The position numbers and the translations under genes are program-made. The notes beneath the pieces were generated by a model. The model was given only the letters and a program-made list of their open reading frames with translations. It did no database searches and had not been told where the DNA came from. A stretch of 64,000 nucleotides of DNA from Chroogloeocystis siderophila 5.2 s.c.1 (GTDB taxonomy: Bacteria; Cyanobacteriota; Cyanobacteriia; Cyanobacteriales; Chroococcidiopsidaceae), in the NCBI RefSeq assembly GCF_001904655.1, contig NZ_MRCC01000016.1, forward strand, positions 1 to 64,000. Reading direction: 5' to 3'. This document shows positions 1 to 9,834 of this stretch, piece by piece. Position 1 is the stretch's first letter. The number at the start of each line of letters is the position of its first letter.

Positions 1-36
1 TGGACATTTCATTCTTTCATTTTACAACATTCTTCA

Positions 37-417
37 TTAAACTTTCAGCAACGTCGATAATAATGCGATCGCATTATTATCCATTGCATTCAAATTTACA
101 GATTTTGCCCGATTGATACCATCAGGAGAGATTACCCAAAGAAAAGTTTGACTATTGGCTAGATTATCAATTGCTTTTTGGATTCCAGTAGCAACTGGAA
201 ACATCTCACTGTATATCTCAGCATCACGCGGTAAACGCCTAGCAATATCTTCAACATGACGTTTATGCGAACCAATTAAAATCTGTTGCATTTGCCATGT
301 TGTCCAAATAGCAACGCTACTCAATCCCAAAGCCGAAACTGCAACGATACCCACAGTTAATCGTACGCGCAGTGAAAAAGGGTCAATTCGCCAGATGTTC
401 CTAATTCTTGCTATCAC
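37..417 (-). CDS. Truncated sensor histidine kinase, N-terminal part only
   Basis: The product is about 126 residues: a basic N-terminus, one membrane helix (an SVAIW-type hydrophobic stretch) and an extracytoplasmic segment with a kinase-like phrase (LWVISPDG). It stops (TAA at 37-39) before any second helix, HAMP, HisKA or ATPase domain. The other frames in the remaining 36 bases also close quickly, so it looks like a decayed two-component sensor. I choose the GTG at 417. It has AGGA 8 bases upstream and forms a GTGA overlap with the upstream gene's stop, which suggests translational coupling. A longer TTG start at 441 is possible. The kinase assignment rests on architecture alone. Confidence 0.5.
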   Translation of the reverse strand: MIARIRNIWRIDPFSLRVRLTVGIVAVSALGLSSVAIWTTWQMQQILIGSHKRHVEDIARRLPRDAEIYSEMFPVATGIQKAIDNLANSQTFLWVISPDGINRAKSVNLNAMDNNAIALLSTLLKV

Positions 418-899
418 CAACTGTTTCCTGGTGTCGGACAAGTTTTATTCGCAAAGTCACACTGATAAATATACGACTCTTGCCAGCGTAAGGGAATTTC
501 TAGTAAATCTCTTGTTCCTGTGATTTCTTGTCCAATAAATAGCAAAAGTGCAATACAGTTTAAAATTGTATGGATTTTCCGCCAACGCTGCGAATGATCT
601 TTGTGAATATCTGGTGCAATTGCCAACGAAAAAATTATTAACATCGCCGCTGCTATCCCAATATAATAATGCGATAAATACCACTCACTCGCTCGGCGAA
701 AAACTCCATCTTGACTGCCTAAAATGATTAAACCTACACCTGTAAGTGTAGCGAAGATGCCTCGCCAAAGACGCTGTTTTGCGCGAAGAAGTAATACTAA
801 AGAAGTGACAGTAGCCGCAAACATTAACACTATGAATACAACTTGAAATGGTTGCTTAGTAATAAGTTGATTACTGATGACAATGTATAAGCTTGTCAT
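414..899 (-). CDS. DUF4079-family membrane protein
   Basis: This 161-residue integral membrane protein has about four or five hydrophobic helices. His-rich turns (LSHYYIG, HKDHSQRWRKIHTILN) and the QEITGTRDLLEIP motif are typical of the cyanobacterial DUF4079 family, which resembles b-type cytochrome or ferric-reductase-like membrane modules. The histidines in the helices could be haem ligands, but that is inference. Its stop overlaps the start of the truncated kinase gene by four bases (GTGA), so the two were probably one transcript. The function is unknown. Confidence 0.75.
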   Translation of the reverse strand: MTSLYIVISNQLITKQPFQVVFIVLMFAATVTSLVLLLRAKQRLWRGIFATLTGVGLIILGSQDGVFRRASEWYLSHYYIGIAAAMLIIFSLAIAPDIHKDHSQRWRKIHTILNCIALLLFIGQEITGTRDLLEIPLRWQESYIYQCDFANKTCPTPGNSW

Positions 900-1154
900 A
901 GATGTAAAATCAATTCCAATTGAGAAGTGAGTAGAAAAGCACTCACTTTCTTCTCAGCAAATTCTCATAATCAATCTGTTGTATTTTTCACTTAAGCTAT
1001 TAAAGTAAAGGAATAAAAATAATTTCTCATCCCTCTAAATAGTTCCCTTTAAACAGCTTCTGTCGCAGATAAAGTATTGAGATACTGCGCGGTCGCTTGC
1101 TTTGGTACGACACCCGCCATCCGCTCTACAACTTGCCCTTTCTGGAAAAATATT

Positions 1155-1424
1155 ATGGAGGAAAAGTTAACTTTAACAGGACAAATTATCCAAAGTAGAT
1201 TTGATAATGAATTTCCTACACTGCTGGTATCTTTTAAGTCACTTGATTTAACTCAACAATGTCAGCTAGTAGAAATGCTATTTTGTCATCCTGGGCAATG
1301 GAACGTTCAGAATACACCAAGAGAATTAGCTTCTTTATTACTGATATTTAACATTTTACTGCGTTCACGAGTTTTGTTTAATCGAAATTTATCAGTGAGT
1401 ACTATTAAAGTTGCTCAGGTGTAG
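1155..1424 (+). pseudogene. C-terminal remnant of a BcsA-like (cellulose synthase-type) glycosyltransferase
   Basis: The open frame from ATG 1155 gives 89 residues. The phrase QLVEMLFCHPGQW, followed by SLL and then LLRSRVLFNR, has the spacing of the last part of the PilZ region of bacterial BcsA proteins (LVxxxFxRxDxW...SLLxILxxxLR). No catalytic GT2 core, membrane helices or QxxRW motif lies upstream, where only about 250 bases of non-coding sequence separate it from DUF4079. It therefore looks like the tail of a lost glycosyltransferase rather than an independent small protein. The family call is from memory of the motif. A small stand-alone PilZ-like protein is the alternative. Confidence 0.45.
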
Positions 1425-1496
1425 ATTAAGATAGATTATGTGTTATTTAACTAGCCTGACTGTTTTTATTTCGAGTAGAAGCAGCCATTTGCTTAG

Positions 1497-2328
1497 ATGA
1501 GTATTGTTCCATTTCCGCCACCGGTAAAACCCAAATTTAAATTTATAAATCTATTCTGCGGTATTGGAGGTTTTAGATTAGCATTACAATCTCTTGGTGG
1601 AAAATGTGTATTTTTGTCTGATATTTATACAGTAGCGAGAGCAACATACCAGACAAACTTCGGAGAGTTACCTTATGGAGATATTATAAAGCTTACTAAC
1701 TTAGACATATCAGATGATGAACTAGATCGCCTCATTCCAAACCATGATTTATTAACTGCTGCTTTTCCATGCCAACCTTTTAGTAGGGCTGGAGTGTCGG
1801 CTAGAAACTATCTAGGTCAAAGTCATAAATTCAAAGATCTTGAACAAGGAAATTTGTTTTTTGACATCGTTAGAATTGCTAGATTAAAAAGAGCTAAAGT
1901 CTTATTACTAGAAAACGTAAAAAAACTTTCTTACTCACGCTCAAACAAAAACTATTCATATTGTTAGGGAAACAATTGAGAAGGATTTAGGTTACTCTTT
2001 TAATTACAAAATTGTAAATTCCATCTCACTGGTTCCTCAAAAAAGAGAGCATTTTTACATAGTTTGTTTTCGAGATAAGGTACACTTTAAGTTTCCTAAT
2101 TTTTAAGGAGAACCATTACCTTTAAGGTTAATTTTAGAAGAAAATGTGTGCACTAAATTTATAATTTCAGATAAACTTTGGGAAGGACATCAGAAAAGAT
2201 CGTAAAGGAATGAAGCCAGAGGTGCTGGATTTACGGTGAAATTAGCAAACTTAGACAAAATATCTAACACTCTGGTTTCAAGTTATTACAAAGATGGAAA
2301 AGAATGCTTAATTCCTCTGAAGCTGTAG
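1497..2328 (+). pseudogene. Decayed DNA (cytosine-5) methyltransferase of a type II R-M system
   Basis: The intact part shows motif I (FCGIGGFRLAL, around residue 20), the catalytic PCQPFS loop (motif IV) and LLLENVKKL (motif VI). A one-base insertion in the T run near 1926-1931 breaks the frame, and the native frame ends at 1967. Reading on in the +1 frame restores motif VIII (VPQKREHFYIVCF), then SDKLWEGHQKR and TLVSSYYKDGKE. That frame holds TAA stops at 2104 and 2203. The usual C-terminal motifs IX-X are missing, so a deletion is likely where the next frame starts. The region is AT-rich compared with its neighbours, which fits horizontal acquisition and decay. Confidence 0.85.
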
Positions 2329-2981
2329 GAAAAGTTCCAAATGATAAAACTTATGCTTTTGTTAAAAAGTAGGCTACAGCTATACTTGATACTAAAAAAG
2401 AGTAAGGTTTAGTAAATTTAATTCGCGATTGGGATGACTTCACAGGAATGCTCGCTAGTAAGTTTGAGGAAAATATATCTAAAAGCGATGAAGATGTTGT
2501 TTTAACAGCATTATGTCAAGAATACGAAAGGAGAGTTGCTCAAAAAAGAAAAACTAAGGCTGGTAAAGACTTAGAAAGTAGTATTGAATTTATTTTCAAT
2601 TATTTTGGTATTTAAACAGAAGGTAAACCTAAGCATTTTACCGCTGGTTTGGAAATAGACAACTGGGTTGAAACTAAAAATGGGTGGTATATAGGAGTAA
2701 CTTTGAAAAGAACTTTAAGAGAAAGATGGAAGCAGACATACACAACTGATGTTAAAATCTATGTTTAACACAAAATTAGTAAAATATTGTGGGTAATTAG
2801 TGATGATTCTGATTTAAGTGAACAAAAGATATCTGAACTTGTGTCATACAGGTATATCTTTTTTATTCCAGATAATTTTCGTGTTTTGAGAAACTTGTGT
2901 TCTCACCCGAATATAGGGAAATATCTTTTTCCGATTACAGAATTAGTTACTCAGGTACAACAATTAATAGAAACCTGTTAG
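2304..2981 (+). pseudogene. Decayed type II restriction endonuclease paired with the methyltransferase
   Basis: One reading frame from ATG 2304 to the TAG at 2979 keeps coding character over about 225 codons, but in-frame stops interrupt it at 2370 (TAG), 2403, 2613 and 2766 (TAA). The readable protein includes KAGKDLESSIEFIF and a core with WYIGVTLKRTLRERWKQ. These resemble the LxSxxRTLRERWKQ core of several type II endonucleases, and the xVTLK could be the ExK-like end of a PD-(D/E)xK site. It starts inside the 3' end of the methyltransferase remnant, as expected for an R-M operon. The endonuclease class is inferred from motif resemblance and position. Confidence 0.65.
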
Positions 2982-3057
2982 CACTCTAACAGTAGCGTTT
3001 TCGGTGCTAAGTTAGGAAATTTGCACGATTTTAGAACGTAGTCGCAGTTTACTCCAA

Positions 3058-3996
3058 TTAAGTATTTGTAAAACCTGTATCCTGAAGAAACTCTAAAATT
3101 GCTGTGTTGAGTTCTTCGGGACAGTTTGCAGGTGCGTCATGACCACAATTTTCAATAATTTTTACTTGCGAATGGGGCATGTGCGATCGCAATTTTTCAG
3201 CATCTGTAACCGGAAACCAGCGATCTTGATCGCCCCAAACAATGAGTGTTGGACAAGTAATCTCACCTAAACGTGCTTGAATTTTACTAATTAAATTAGG
3301 CTGTTTTTGCTGTAAGCGTTTGATTTCCTGGGCAGCAATTTGTAGTTCTTCAGTGACTTTCGCTAGTGTTCCAGGGATGTAAATGTAGGGATAAGTAATC
3401 CAGTAAACTTCTTCAGGTGTAACTGTTGACCAATCTACCAAAACCTCACGGCGTTCTACTCGGACGATCGCGCGGACAAGCGTCGAGAAAAAGAATGTCA
3501 ACCGCAGCGAATCAACAATCTTTAATAATTCAATAGGTAAATCGGAAAGCGATCGCATCCATCGGTTAGGTAATCGTTCAGGAAATATTGGTACGTTAAT
3601 TAAAACTAAACTTGCAAATAACTCCGGATTCTCTTGCACAACCGCAAGACTCACCAATGCACCTAAAGATATTGCTACTACAATCGCAGGTTCATTACAC
3701 AAAGCACGGATAATCCGCTCTAATTCTATCAGTTGATGCCCTGGGTGTTCTGGATATGCTAGTTTCTCGGAGAAACCGTATCCTTTCGCATCAAAGCAAA
3801 TCACGCGAAAGTGTTTCGAGAGTGGTTCAATACAATGACGCCAACTATAAGACCAACTACCAATACCATGAATTAAGATTAGCGGTTTTCCTGTACCTTT
3901 TTCTCCATAGGCAATCGAAACTGGATGACCATTAGTATCAATTATTGTTAAATTTTGCCGTCCTTGAGGAAAAGTCTCTCTCCACCAGTCTTGCAT
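3058..3996 (-). CDS. Alpha/beta-fold hydrolase
   Basis: This 312-residue protein has the alpha/beta hydrolase order. It shows the oxyanion HG motif (LILIHGIGSWSYSW, near residue 42), a nucleophile elbow AISLG in place of the usual GxSxG, a DRWFP segment with the candidate acid, and a late GHDAP histidine. A cap region lies between residues 140 and 230. Related cyanobacterial proteins are annotated only as hydrolases, and the substrate cannot be read from the sequence. It is transcribed alone, away from the decayed R-M locus. Confidence 0.85.
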   Translation of the reverse strand: MQDWWRETFPQGRQNLTIIDTNGHPVSIAYGEKGTGKPLILIHGIGSWSYSWRHCIEPLSKHFRVICFDAKGYGFSEKLAYPEHPGHQLIELERIIRALCNEPAIVVAISLGALVSLAVVQENPELFASLVLINVPIFPERLPNRWMRSLSDLPIELLKIVDSLRLTFFFSTLVRAIVRVERREVLVDWSTVTPEEVYWITYPYIYIPGTLAKVTEELQIAAQEIKRLQQKQPNLISKIQARLGEITCPTLIVWGDQDRWFPVTDAEKLRSHMPHSQVKIIENCGHDAPANCPEELNTAILEFLQDTGFTNT

Positions 3997-4121
3997 TCGC
4001 TTTAATTTATAACAATACTGCTGAATTTATTTAACCACCTATTTAACAAATAATAGGCTGAAAGTTATGCAGCCTACCTTTATTGCAAAATTTTTAATCT
4101 GATTCAAAACAGCAATTCGTC

Positions 4122-4517
4122 TTACTTGTTCACAGCGTTTTGAGGATTCTTGAGATATTCTTCTAGCAAATCGACATTCTTCATATTAGCTTTCCATGCA
4201 AAGTCGAACATATCACCGATGACTGGAATTGAGCCAAACACACTCTCTATTACGATATTCCTGACCATCCGTCCTAATACAGCTTTAGGAATCCCTAACC
4301 TTGCTGCTTCAATGACAATATACGCCGAAAGGGCGGTTCCAACAATATCTCCAGCACCAGGAATTAAGCCGATAAGAGGGTCAATACCAATACGAAATTT
4401 TGTCCCTGGAATGCCAATAGCATTATCAAGCAAACGGCTAAACTTACGCAGGCGTTGTACTGATGTAAGTTTAGGGTGAGCCGCAACATTGGCAAACTGA
4501 GCAACAGATTGGGTCAT
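4122..4517 (-). CDS. DUF4112 protein
   Basis: I use the ATG at 4517 (131 residues); a TTG at 4550 would add 11 residues. The protein carries the DUF4112 signature: LDNAIGIPGTKFRIGIDPLIGLIPGAGD, then a hydrophobic helix, then SVFGSIPVIGDMFDFAWKAN. The paired IPGAGD/IPVIGD loops around two hydrophobic segments suggest a small membrane-associated protein. No function is established for the family that I know of, and the neighbours give no clue. Confidence 0.8.
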   Translation of the reverse strand: MTQSVAQFANVAAHPKLTSVQRLRKFSRLLDNAIGIPGTKFRIGIDPLIGLIPGAGDIVGTALSAYIVIEAARLGIPKAVLGRMVRNIVIESVFGSIPVIGDMFDFAWKANMKNVDLLEEYLKNPQNAVNK

Positions 4518-4666
4518 AGATGAAACACAACCATTAATCTTAACGATCAAATTAAAACATTTTTCAATGTCATTTGTAGTGTACCTACAGCGATATTTGT
4601 ATGTAGTGTAACGATGTTTTTTTGTCTAAACAAATCTCAGGAAATAAATCTAGAGAATGAGTAGGT

Positions 4667-5587
4667 TTAGAAGTTATTTATCTTGGAGTTTGTCGTACTA
4701 CTAATTTCTATGACAGTTTTGGAGTGCGATCGCATCGCTTCGCCTACACAAACATTAAGCTGATCGCCGACTAAAAGCACTGCGGCACTCATATACAGCC
4801 ACAACATCAAAACAATGACTGCGCCAACTGCACCATAAGCTTGATTGTAGTTACCAAAATTTGCTACATACATCCGAAACAAAGCCGATAAGATTGCCCA
4901 AGAAATCGCCGCTAAAATGGCTCCAGGCATCATTGGCGTACCAGAATCCCAGCAGCTTGGTCCATAGCGGTAAATAAAAGCAAAAGTCGCAGACATAACG
5001 CCTAAAGCTAAAGGCCAAATTAGGATTTGCCAGATGAACAATAAAAAATATAAACCACTTTCGCGAACAAAAAATTCTAAAATGAGATCGCTAAGAAATA
5101 CTAGAAAAGAGGCGACAACTAATAGTATAATTGACCCTATAGTCAGACCAATTGAAATCAACTTTGCTTTCCAAAAAGGACGCGTTTGTTGTGGTGGAAT
5201 TTGATGAATTTGGTCGAGGGCTGTCATTATCGTATTTAATGCGCCAGATGCAATCCAAATTGCTGCAACAAAGCTAATTGAGAATAACCCGCGATTTTGG
5301 TTCTGAGTAATTTCTTGAGCAAAATCCCGAATCAAAGAGAGGGCTTCATCCGGTGCAACTGTACTGAGTCGTAGTGCTAGTTGCCTAAACGTCGATTGTA
5401 GTGACTCTTGAAATAAGCTAATTGCTGTTAGAATAGCAAGAATTGCCGGAAACAGCGATAACATTGAGTTATAAGCGATTTCGGACGATAAACCTAACAG
5501 CCTTCTTTCACCTACACGTACAAAGGTTGCACTTAATGTTGCCCAAGTCATGTGGCGAAAAAACCTGACAAAGCGGGTTTTAAACAT
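4667..5587 (-). CDS. YihY/BrkB-family inner-membrane protein
   Basis: This 306-residue protein has about six membrane helices. It carries the YihY/BrkB hallmarks: an amphipathic N-terminus, a RRLLGLSSEIAYNSMLSLFPAILAI segment, and late helices with YGPSCWDSGTPMMPGA and FGNYNQAYGAVGAVIVLMLWLYMSA. Older databases call the family ribonuclease BN by mistake; its role is unknown and transport has been proposed. A hydrophilic C-terminal tail of about 25 residues follows the last helix. The gene stands alone, preceded by about 160 bases of intergenic repeat-like sequence. Confidence 0.9.
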   Translation of the reverse strand: MFKTRFVRFFRHMTWATLSATFVRVGERRLLGLSSEIAYNSMLSLFPAILAILTAISLFQESLQSTFRQLALRLSTVAPDEALSLIRDFAQEITQNQNRGLFSISFVAAIWIASGALNTIMTALDQIHQIPPQQTRPFWKAKLISIGLTIGSIILLVVASFLVFLSDLILEFFVRESGLYFLLFIWQILIWPLALGVMSATFAFIYRYGPSCWDSGTPMMPGAILAAISWAILSALFRMYVANFGNYNQAYGAVGAVIVLMLWLYMSAAVLLVGDQLNVCVGEAMRSHSKTVIEISSTTNSKINNF

Positions 5588-5745
5588 GTAAGAGATCAGG
5601 GGTCAGAGGTCAGAAGCTAGGGAAATTATAAAGTAGAGAAGCCGAGGGTAGGCGGTTACAAGGGAAATTGACAATTATCTGTATACACTGCTACATCCCA
5701 CATTCGCACTCTACAACGCTCCCACTAGCTACTAACCACTAATCA

Positions 5746-6906
5746 CTAAATAACTCCCATCGCCTGCGCTACAGCTTCGAGTGTCGGCTCTATTCCTGGT
5801 TTGAACGCATTTTGGTTGTTGTCAATTGCTGTGTTGGGATCTTTAAGCCCATTTCCGGTGAGAACACACACGACTGTTGCACCTGTGGGAATTTGATCTT
5901 TGACTTTTAACGTACCCGCAACCGAAGCGGCGCTTGCAGGTTCGCAGAAGATCCCTTCTGAGGATGCTAATAAACGGTAGGCTGCAAGAATTTCTTCATC
6001 AGTAACCGCGTGAAATTCTCCATTGCTTGCAGATTGTACAGCGATCGCTTTTTCCCAGTTTGCTGGATTACCGATGCGAATTGCGGTCGCGACAGTATCA
6101 GGGTGCGTTACAGCTTTTCCGGTAATTAACGGTGCAGCACCCGCAGCTTGAAAGCCCATCATTCGCGGTAAGCGATCGCATTTACCGGATTGATGATATT
6201 GACAAAATCCCATCCAGTATGCTGTGATATTTCCGGCATTGCCTACGGGGATGCATAACCAATCTGGAGCTTCACCTAAAGCATCAACAACTTCAAATGC
6301 TGCCGTTTTTTGTCCTTCCAAGCGGTAAGGATTGACTGAGTTTACTAAAGTAATCGGATAGCTATTTGCCATCTCGCGGACGATTTTCAATGCTTGGTCA
6401 AAGTTTCCCTTAATTGACAACACTTCAGCACCATAAAGCAGTGCTTGTGCCAATTTACCTAAAGCAACATATCCATCGGGAATCAGCACAAAAGCTTTCA
6501 TTCCCGCACGTTTTGCATAGGCGGCGGCGGCGGCGGAAGTATTACCCGTACTTGCACAAATTACTGCTCGCGCTCCTGCTTCTTTCGCCTTGGAAATCGC
6601 CATCGTCATTCCTCGATCTTTGAAGCTACCTGTAGGGTTTAGCCCGTCGTACTTGGCGAATACCTGTACTTGTCTACCGATGATTTGAGCAATTGAGGGA
6701 ATTGGAATCAACGGCGTATTACCCTCTAATAGAGTGACTATCGGTGTATTTTCAGTGACAGGTAAGTATGGCTGGTACGTTTTGATTAGTCCAGACCAAA
6801 CTTCGCGGTTAGTAGATTTGTTAGCAATCAGAGTCACGGTGTTTGCAGCAACTTTATTTAGATTAAGATTCGGTAAGCGCAAGCATTTCGCTGGCGATGA
6901 ATTCAC
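5746..6906 (-). CDS. thrC: Threonine synthase
   Basis: This enzyme converts O-phosphohomoserine to threonine with PLP. The 386-residue protein shows EGNTPLIP, the PLP-lysine loop [11 protein letters not shown], the [19 protein letters not shown] phosphate-binding region, VGNAGN, and a late [10 protein letters not shown]. These fit the shorter, plant/archaeal-like threonine synthase class. The first codon is GTG and the N-terminus is about 20 residues longer than usual. An internal GTG at 6837, giving VTLIANKST before the conserved WSGLIKTY, is an equally plausible start. Confidence 0.93.
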   Translation of the reverse strand: MNSSPAKCLRLPNLNLNKVAANTVTLIANKSTNREVWSGLIKTYQPYLPVTENTPIVTLLEGNTPLIPIPSIAQIIGRQVQVFAKYDGLNPTGSFKDRGMTMAISKAKEAGARAVICASTGNTSAAAAAYAKRAGMKAFVLIPDGYVALGKLAQALLYGAEVLSIKGNFDQALKIVREMANSYPITLVNSVNPYRLEGQKTAAFEVVDALGEAPDWLCIPVGNAGNITAYWMGFCQYHQSGKCDRLPRMMGFQAAGAAPLITGKAVTHPDTVATAIRIGNPANWEKAIAVQSASNGEFHAVTDEEILAAYRLLASSEGIFCEPASAASVAGTLKVKDQIPTGATVVCVLTGNGLKDPNTAIDNNQNAFKPGIEPTLEAVAQAMGVI

Positions 6907-7156
6907 TTTTTGTATTTAAAAGCGATATTCATAAATCTTCAGGTTGTATTACTTAGTTTACTCTGACAAGGGAACTATCATCGGGTACAGCACCTAGCCA
7001 GTTATAAAATCGACACATTTAATACAACTATGCTTCCAGATAGAGTTACAATAACATTTTGGTGTGAGTAGGCAAAAATAACTATTTAATATAACGATGG
7101 GAATCTGTTCAGCTACTATGTCTCCTTCCTCCACTTTGGCGGATAACGACCAAGCA

Positions 7157-7339
7157 ATGACTACTGTTTCTGGCACATCGATAGCGCGATCGCCGTGGAA
7201 CGAGTCACAAAAATCTTTGTATGCAGCTGGTGTACAAGTTAAATTTCTACATCTGGAAGCTGAAGTAGAATCACTGTTGCAGCAGTTGCAGGCGATAAAA
7301 AAACAACGTACCACTGCTGAAGAAGTATCAATGAAGTAA
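7157..7339 (+). CDS. Small conserved cyanobacterial protein
   Basis: From ATG 7157 this encodes 60 residues: a short serine/threonine-rich start, then SPWNESQKSLYAAGVQVKFLHLEAEVESLLQQLQ and a lysine-rich tail. The second half should form one long amphipathic, possibly coiled-coil helix. I recognise the pattern as a small protein common in cyanobacteria, with no assigned function. The same frame is open from ATG 7097, but those 20 residues look unconserved. It converges on the large gene that follows, with a palindrome between them. Confidence 0.65.
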   Translation: MTTVSGTSIARSPWNESQKSLYAAGVQVKFLHLEAEVESLLQQLQAIKKQRTTAEEVSMK

Positions 7340-7364
7340 AGCAGTGCGTAAAATGCCCCTCAAA

Positions 7365-7382
7365 TCCCCCAATATTGGGGGA
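7365..7382. repeat. Perfect 18-bp palindrome between convergent genes
   Basis: TCCCCCAATATTGGGGGA is perfectly self-complementary. It lies between the stop of the small forward gene and the stop of the long reverse gene, so it may act as a bidirectional transcription stop. No clear T-run follows, so a dispersed C/G-rich palindromic repeat is the other reading. Confidence 0.6.
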
Positions 7383-7432
7383 ATTTAAGCTTATTAATGA
7401 TGACTTTGGGTTAGTTTGAAGACAGTGTTTAT

Positions 7433-9703
7433 TTACTTGAAGCGTTGGTGTTGAGGAGACCAGCTTTTAAAGGTATAGTTTTTGCCAGTAGCAACCAGTA
7501 ATGCAGGAAGTTGATCGTCTTCGAGAGCGGCGATCGCAATCACAGTTTGCCCAGAAGCCCCACTAAACTCGTTGTAAATTATCTTTCCAGTAGCTGAAAA
7601 AATAATTGTGTGCGATCGCGAATTGTTGTTTTGCGTTTGCACTAAGCTATGCTCAAAATTATGAACAGCCGCAATTTCCTGTGGGGAGATTGTCATTATT
7701 ACTTCTATTGTTCCATCACCTGTTAAGTCGATTAACTGTACGGGTAACTCTCCGAGTTGCTGTAGCATTTTCTCTACATTCGGGACAGACTCTTGAGGAT
7801 TTGGTTTGCGGCGTTGCAATTCCTGCCACAGTTTAGGTAAAATTTCTGCAACTTCAATAGGCTGCGGTTGTTGTGTTAAATCTGATAAAGTGATCGTTTC
7901 CGGTTGCAACCACTGTAGTGTTGTTTTCGTAAGTGCTAATTGTCGTGCGGCTGAATCGAATAAAGGAAATGCATCCGATACGGCTAATAGCTTCAGCGTA
8001 CTACCTTGTAATTGCACAGCTTTGACAACAGCGAGATCAATTTGCTGATGTCCCCCTGGTAGCCAGGAAACGATTTGAACTTCAGCATCTGAGTTTAAAC
8101 CTAATTGTTGCCAATATTGGGCTGCGGTTTTTGATGGTGCTAGCTTAAATGGTGCATGTTGCCAAGTGTTACCGTCGTGATAAGCGTTGAGTTGAATTTG
8201 ATACCACGTTTGCTCTTCTGTGACTTGTAAGGGTCTTTGATCGATTTGCAGCCATTGCGCAGGATTGACTTTTGTCATTTTTTGTGGCGTACCAACAAAG
8301 CGACTAGGGTGAGAAGGTGTCACTTTATTTGATGAAAAGTCACCTTCTAAACGTTTGAGGAATCTTTGAATATAAGCAACATCAGCAGCAGTTGTTTGTG
8401 GTTGCTGTTTTAACCAGGCGATCGCGCTTCTTCTACTTTCTTGTGCGCCTTTGAGGAGTGCCCCCCAAGCTTTGACTTCGGTACGATTAGGGTTAACACG
8501 TAACGCAACTTCGACACGATTTCCTATTCGTCCATTATCCGTTTCTAGGAGTGTGGCGATTTCTTGTGTATTCGTTGGTGAAGCTTGAAACACTTTTAAC
8601 GCCTCTCCCCAACGTCCATCGATTAACAAAGTCAGTACTTGTTGGCTAGGGCTTGCCCAAGTTTGATTTGCTTGCTTTTGAGCTTTTTCGGCGTGTAGTC
8701 GAATAAAATCGAGTTGTGCTTGCGCTGCGCTTGACCACGTTTGATGCTTTTGGCGTTGTTGTTTAATAAACTGCAACCATTTCTCGGCGGGTGTCCACAA
8801 TCCACTACGCGCAATTAGTAATGCATTTTGATAATCGCGACTGTCTAATGCTGGTTCAGCGATGGAAACAGGTTCTAGTTGCAGTGGATCGAAGATGAAA
8901 TTTGCGGATTTAACTTGATAAACTTGCAATCGCGGTTCTAAATCAACACTTTGATCGATAACTAATTCTGGAGAACCTCCGGCGATCGCTTGTTGCCATT
9001 GCGGTTGAGTCGGACTTGTCCAAGGTAACATTAAACTCAGATACGAGCGATCAGGGTTGTAGTGGACGATTTGACCGTAAGTGATCGTGTGTCCTCGTTG
9101 TCGTTGTCCCCAAAGATAAAACCACATTCCTTGAGTGGGGGTAGTATTGTCAAACCGACGCAATTCAGTTACAGGTAACGGGCGATTTGAACTTGTATCT
9201 GCGGTTTCTGGATCGACAAGTGGCGCGACAACAAATGATTCTTCAAGTCCTGTGACATCAACTTGAGTGATAAATTGATAGTGAACTTCACGACTTGGCT
9301 GATTGAGAAGGTTTTTAACGTCTGTAATGCGATATACGCGCAGTTCGACAATTTGATTTTGCGATCGCACGGGTAAAATAACAGACTTTGGTTGTGAATT
9401 AGCGTTAACTTCTAACGGTAGCGGTTCTCCGGCAATTTTTCCCTGTCGGCTTAATTCGGCTGTAATTTGTGTCAGCGTTTGTGTTGGTTCTTGACTCGAT
9501 GGTAGCTGCGCCCACGGCGGTAAGAGTTGGTTTAAGGATGCGATCGCCTTTGGGTTAAAAAACAAACCATAAATCAACCACGCGCTACTTGCAACTAAAC
9601 CTCCAGCACTCAAAAGTATTGTAATTCTTGCTAAAGTTCCAACCCAGTTTCTTTTATTATTTCTACTAGAAATTGGAACTTTATAGTATGGACGTTGCGG
9701 CAT
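7433..9703 (-). CDS. Large single-TM cyanobacterial protein of unknown function
   Basis: This 756-residue protein has a short basic cytoplasmic N-terminus (MPQRPYYKVPISSRNNKRNW) and one membrane helix at about residues 22-48; the rest should lie in the periplasm or lumen. Residues about 285-460 are helical and alanine/glutamine-rich, like TPR-type packing. Near the end, LIDLTGDGTIEVIM resembles a calcium-binding DxxGDG loop of FG-GAP/VCBS type. I know similar long hypothetical proteins only from cyanobacteria. No catalytic motif is visible. The start is supported by the position of the membrane helix. Confidence 0.8.
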   Translation of the reverse strand: MPQRPYYKVPISSRNNKRNWVGTLARITILLSAGGLVASSAWLIYGLFFNPKAIASLNQLLPPWAQLPSSQEPTQTLTQITAELSRQGKIAGEPLPLEVNANSQPKSVILPVRSQNQIVELRVYRITDVKNLLNQPSREVHYQFITQVDVTGLEESFVVAPLVDPETADTSSNRPLPVTELRRFDNTTPTQGMWFYLWGQRQRGHTITYGQIVHYNPDRSYLSLMLPWTSPTQPQWQQAIAGGSPELVIDQSVDLEPRLQVYQVKSANFIFDPLQLEPVSIAEPALDSRDYQNALLIARSGLWTPAEKWLQFIKQQRQKHQTWSSAAQAQLDFIRLHAEKAQKQANQTWASPSQQVLTLLIDGRWGEALKVFQASPTNTQEIATLLETDNGRIGNRVEVALRVNPNRTEVKAWGALLKGAQESRRSAIAWLKQQPQTTAADVAYIQRFLKRLEGDFSSNKVTPSHPSRFVGTPQKMTKVNPAQWLQIDQRPLQVTEEQTWYQIQLNAYHDGNTWQHAPFKLAPSKTAAQYWQQLGLNSDAEVQIVSWLPGGHQQIDLAVVKAVQLQGSTLKLLAVSDAFPLFDSAARQLALTKTTLQWLQPETITLSDLTQQPQPIEVAEILPKLWQELQRRKPNPQESVPNVEKMLQQLGELPVQLIDLTGDGTIEVIMTISPQEIAAVHNFEHSLVQTQNNNSRSHTIIFSATGKIIYNEFSGASGQTVIAIAALEDDQLPALLVATGKNYTFKSWSPQHQRFK

Positions 9704-9834
9704 CTGGGCTATCTTATTTTACTTATAAATCTGCTACACAAACTTTGGTTTGAATTGTAGCAAATTATGCCCGTGTTTTTATTCAAATCCAGGTAAATTT
9801 ATTTAAAAATTACAAATTATTCATTCACTTTGAA

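Noticed and set aside
1497-2981. Alternative genetic code with TAA/TAG as glutamine
   Set aside because: The same frames use CAA and CAG freely, the methyltransferase also has a frameshift, and neighbouring genes end normally at TAA/TAG.
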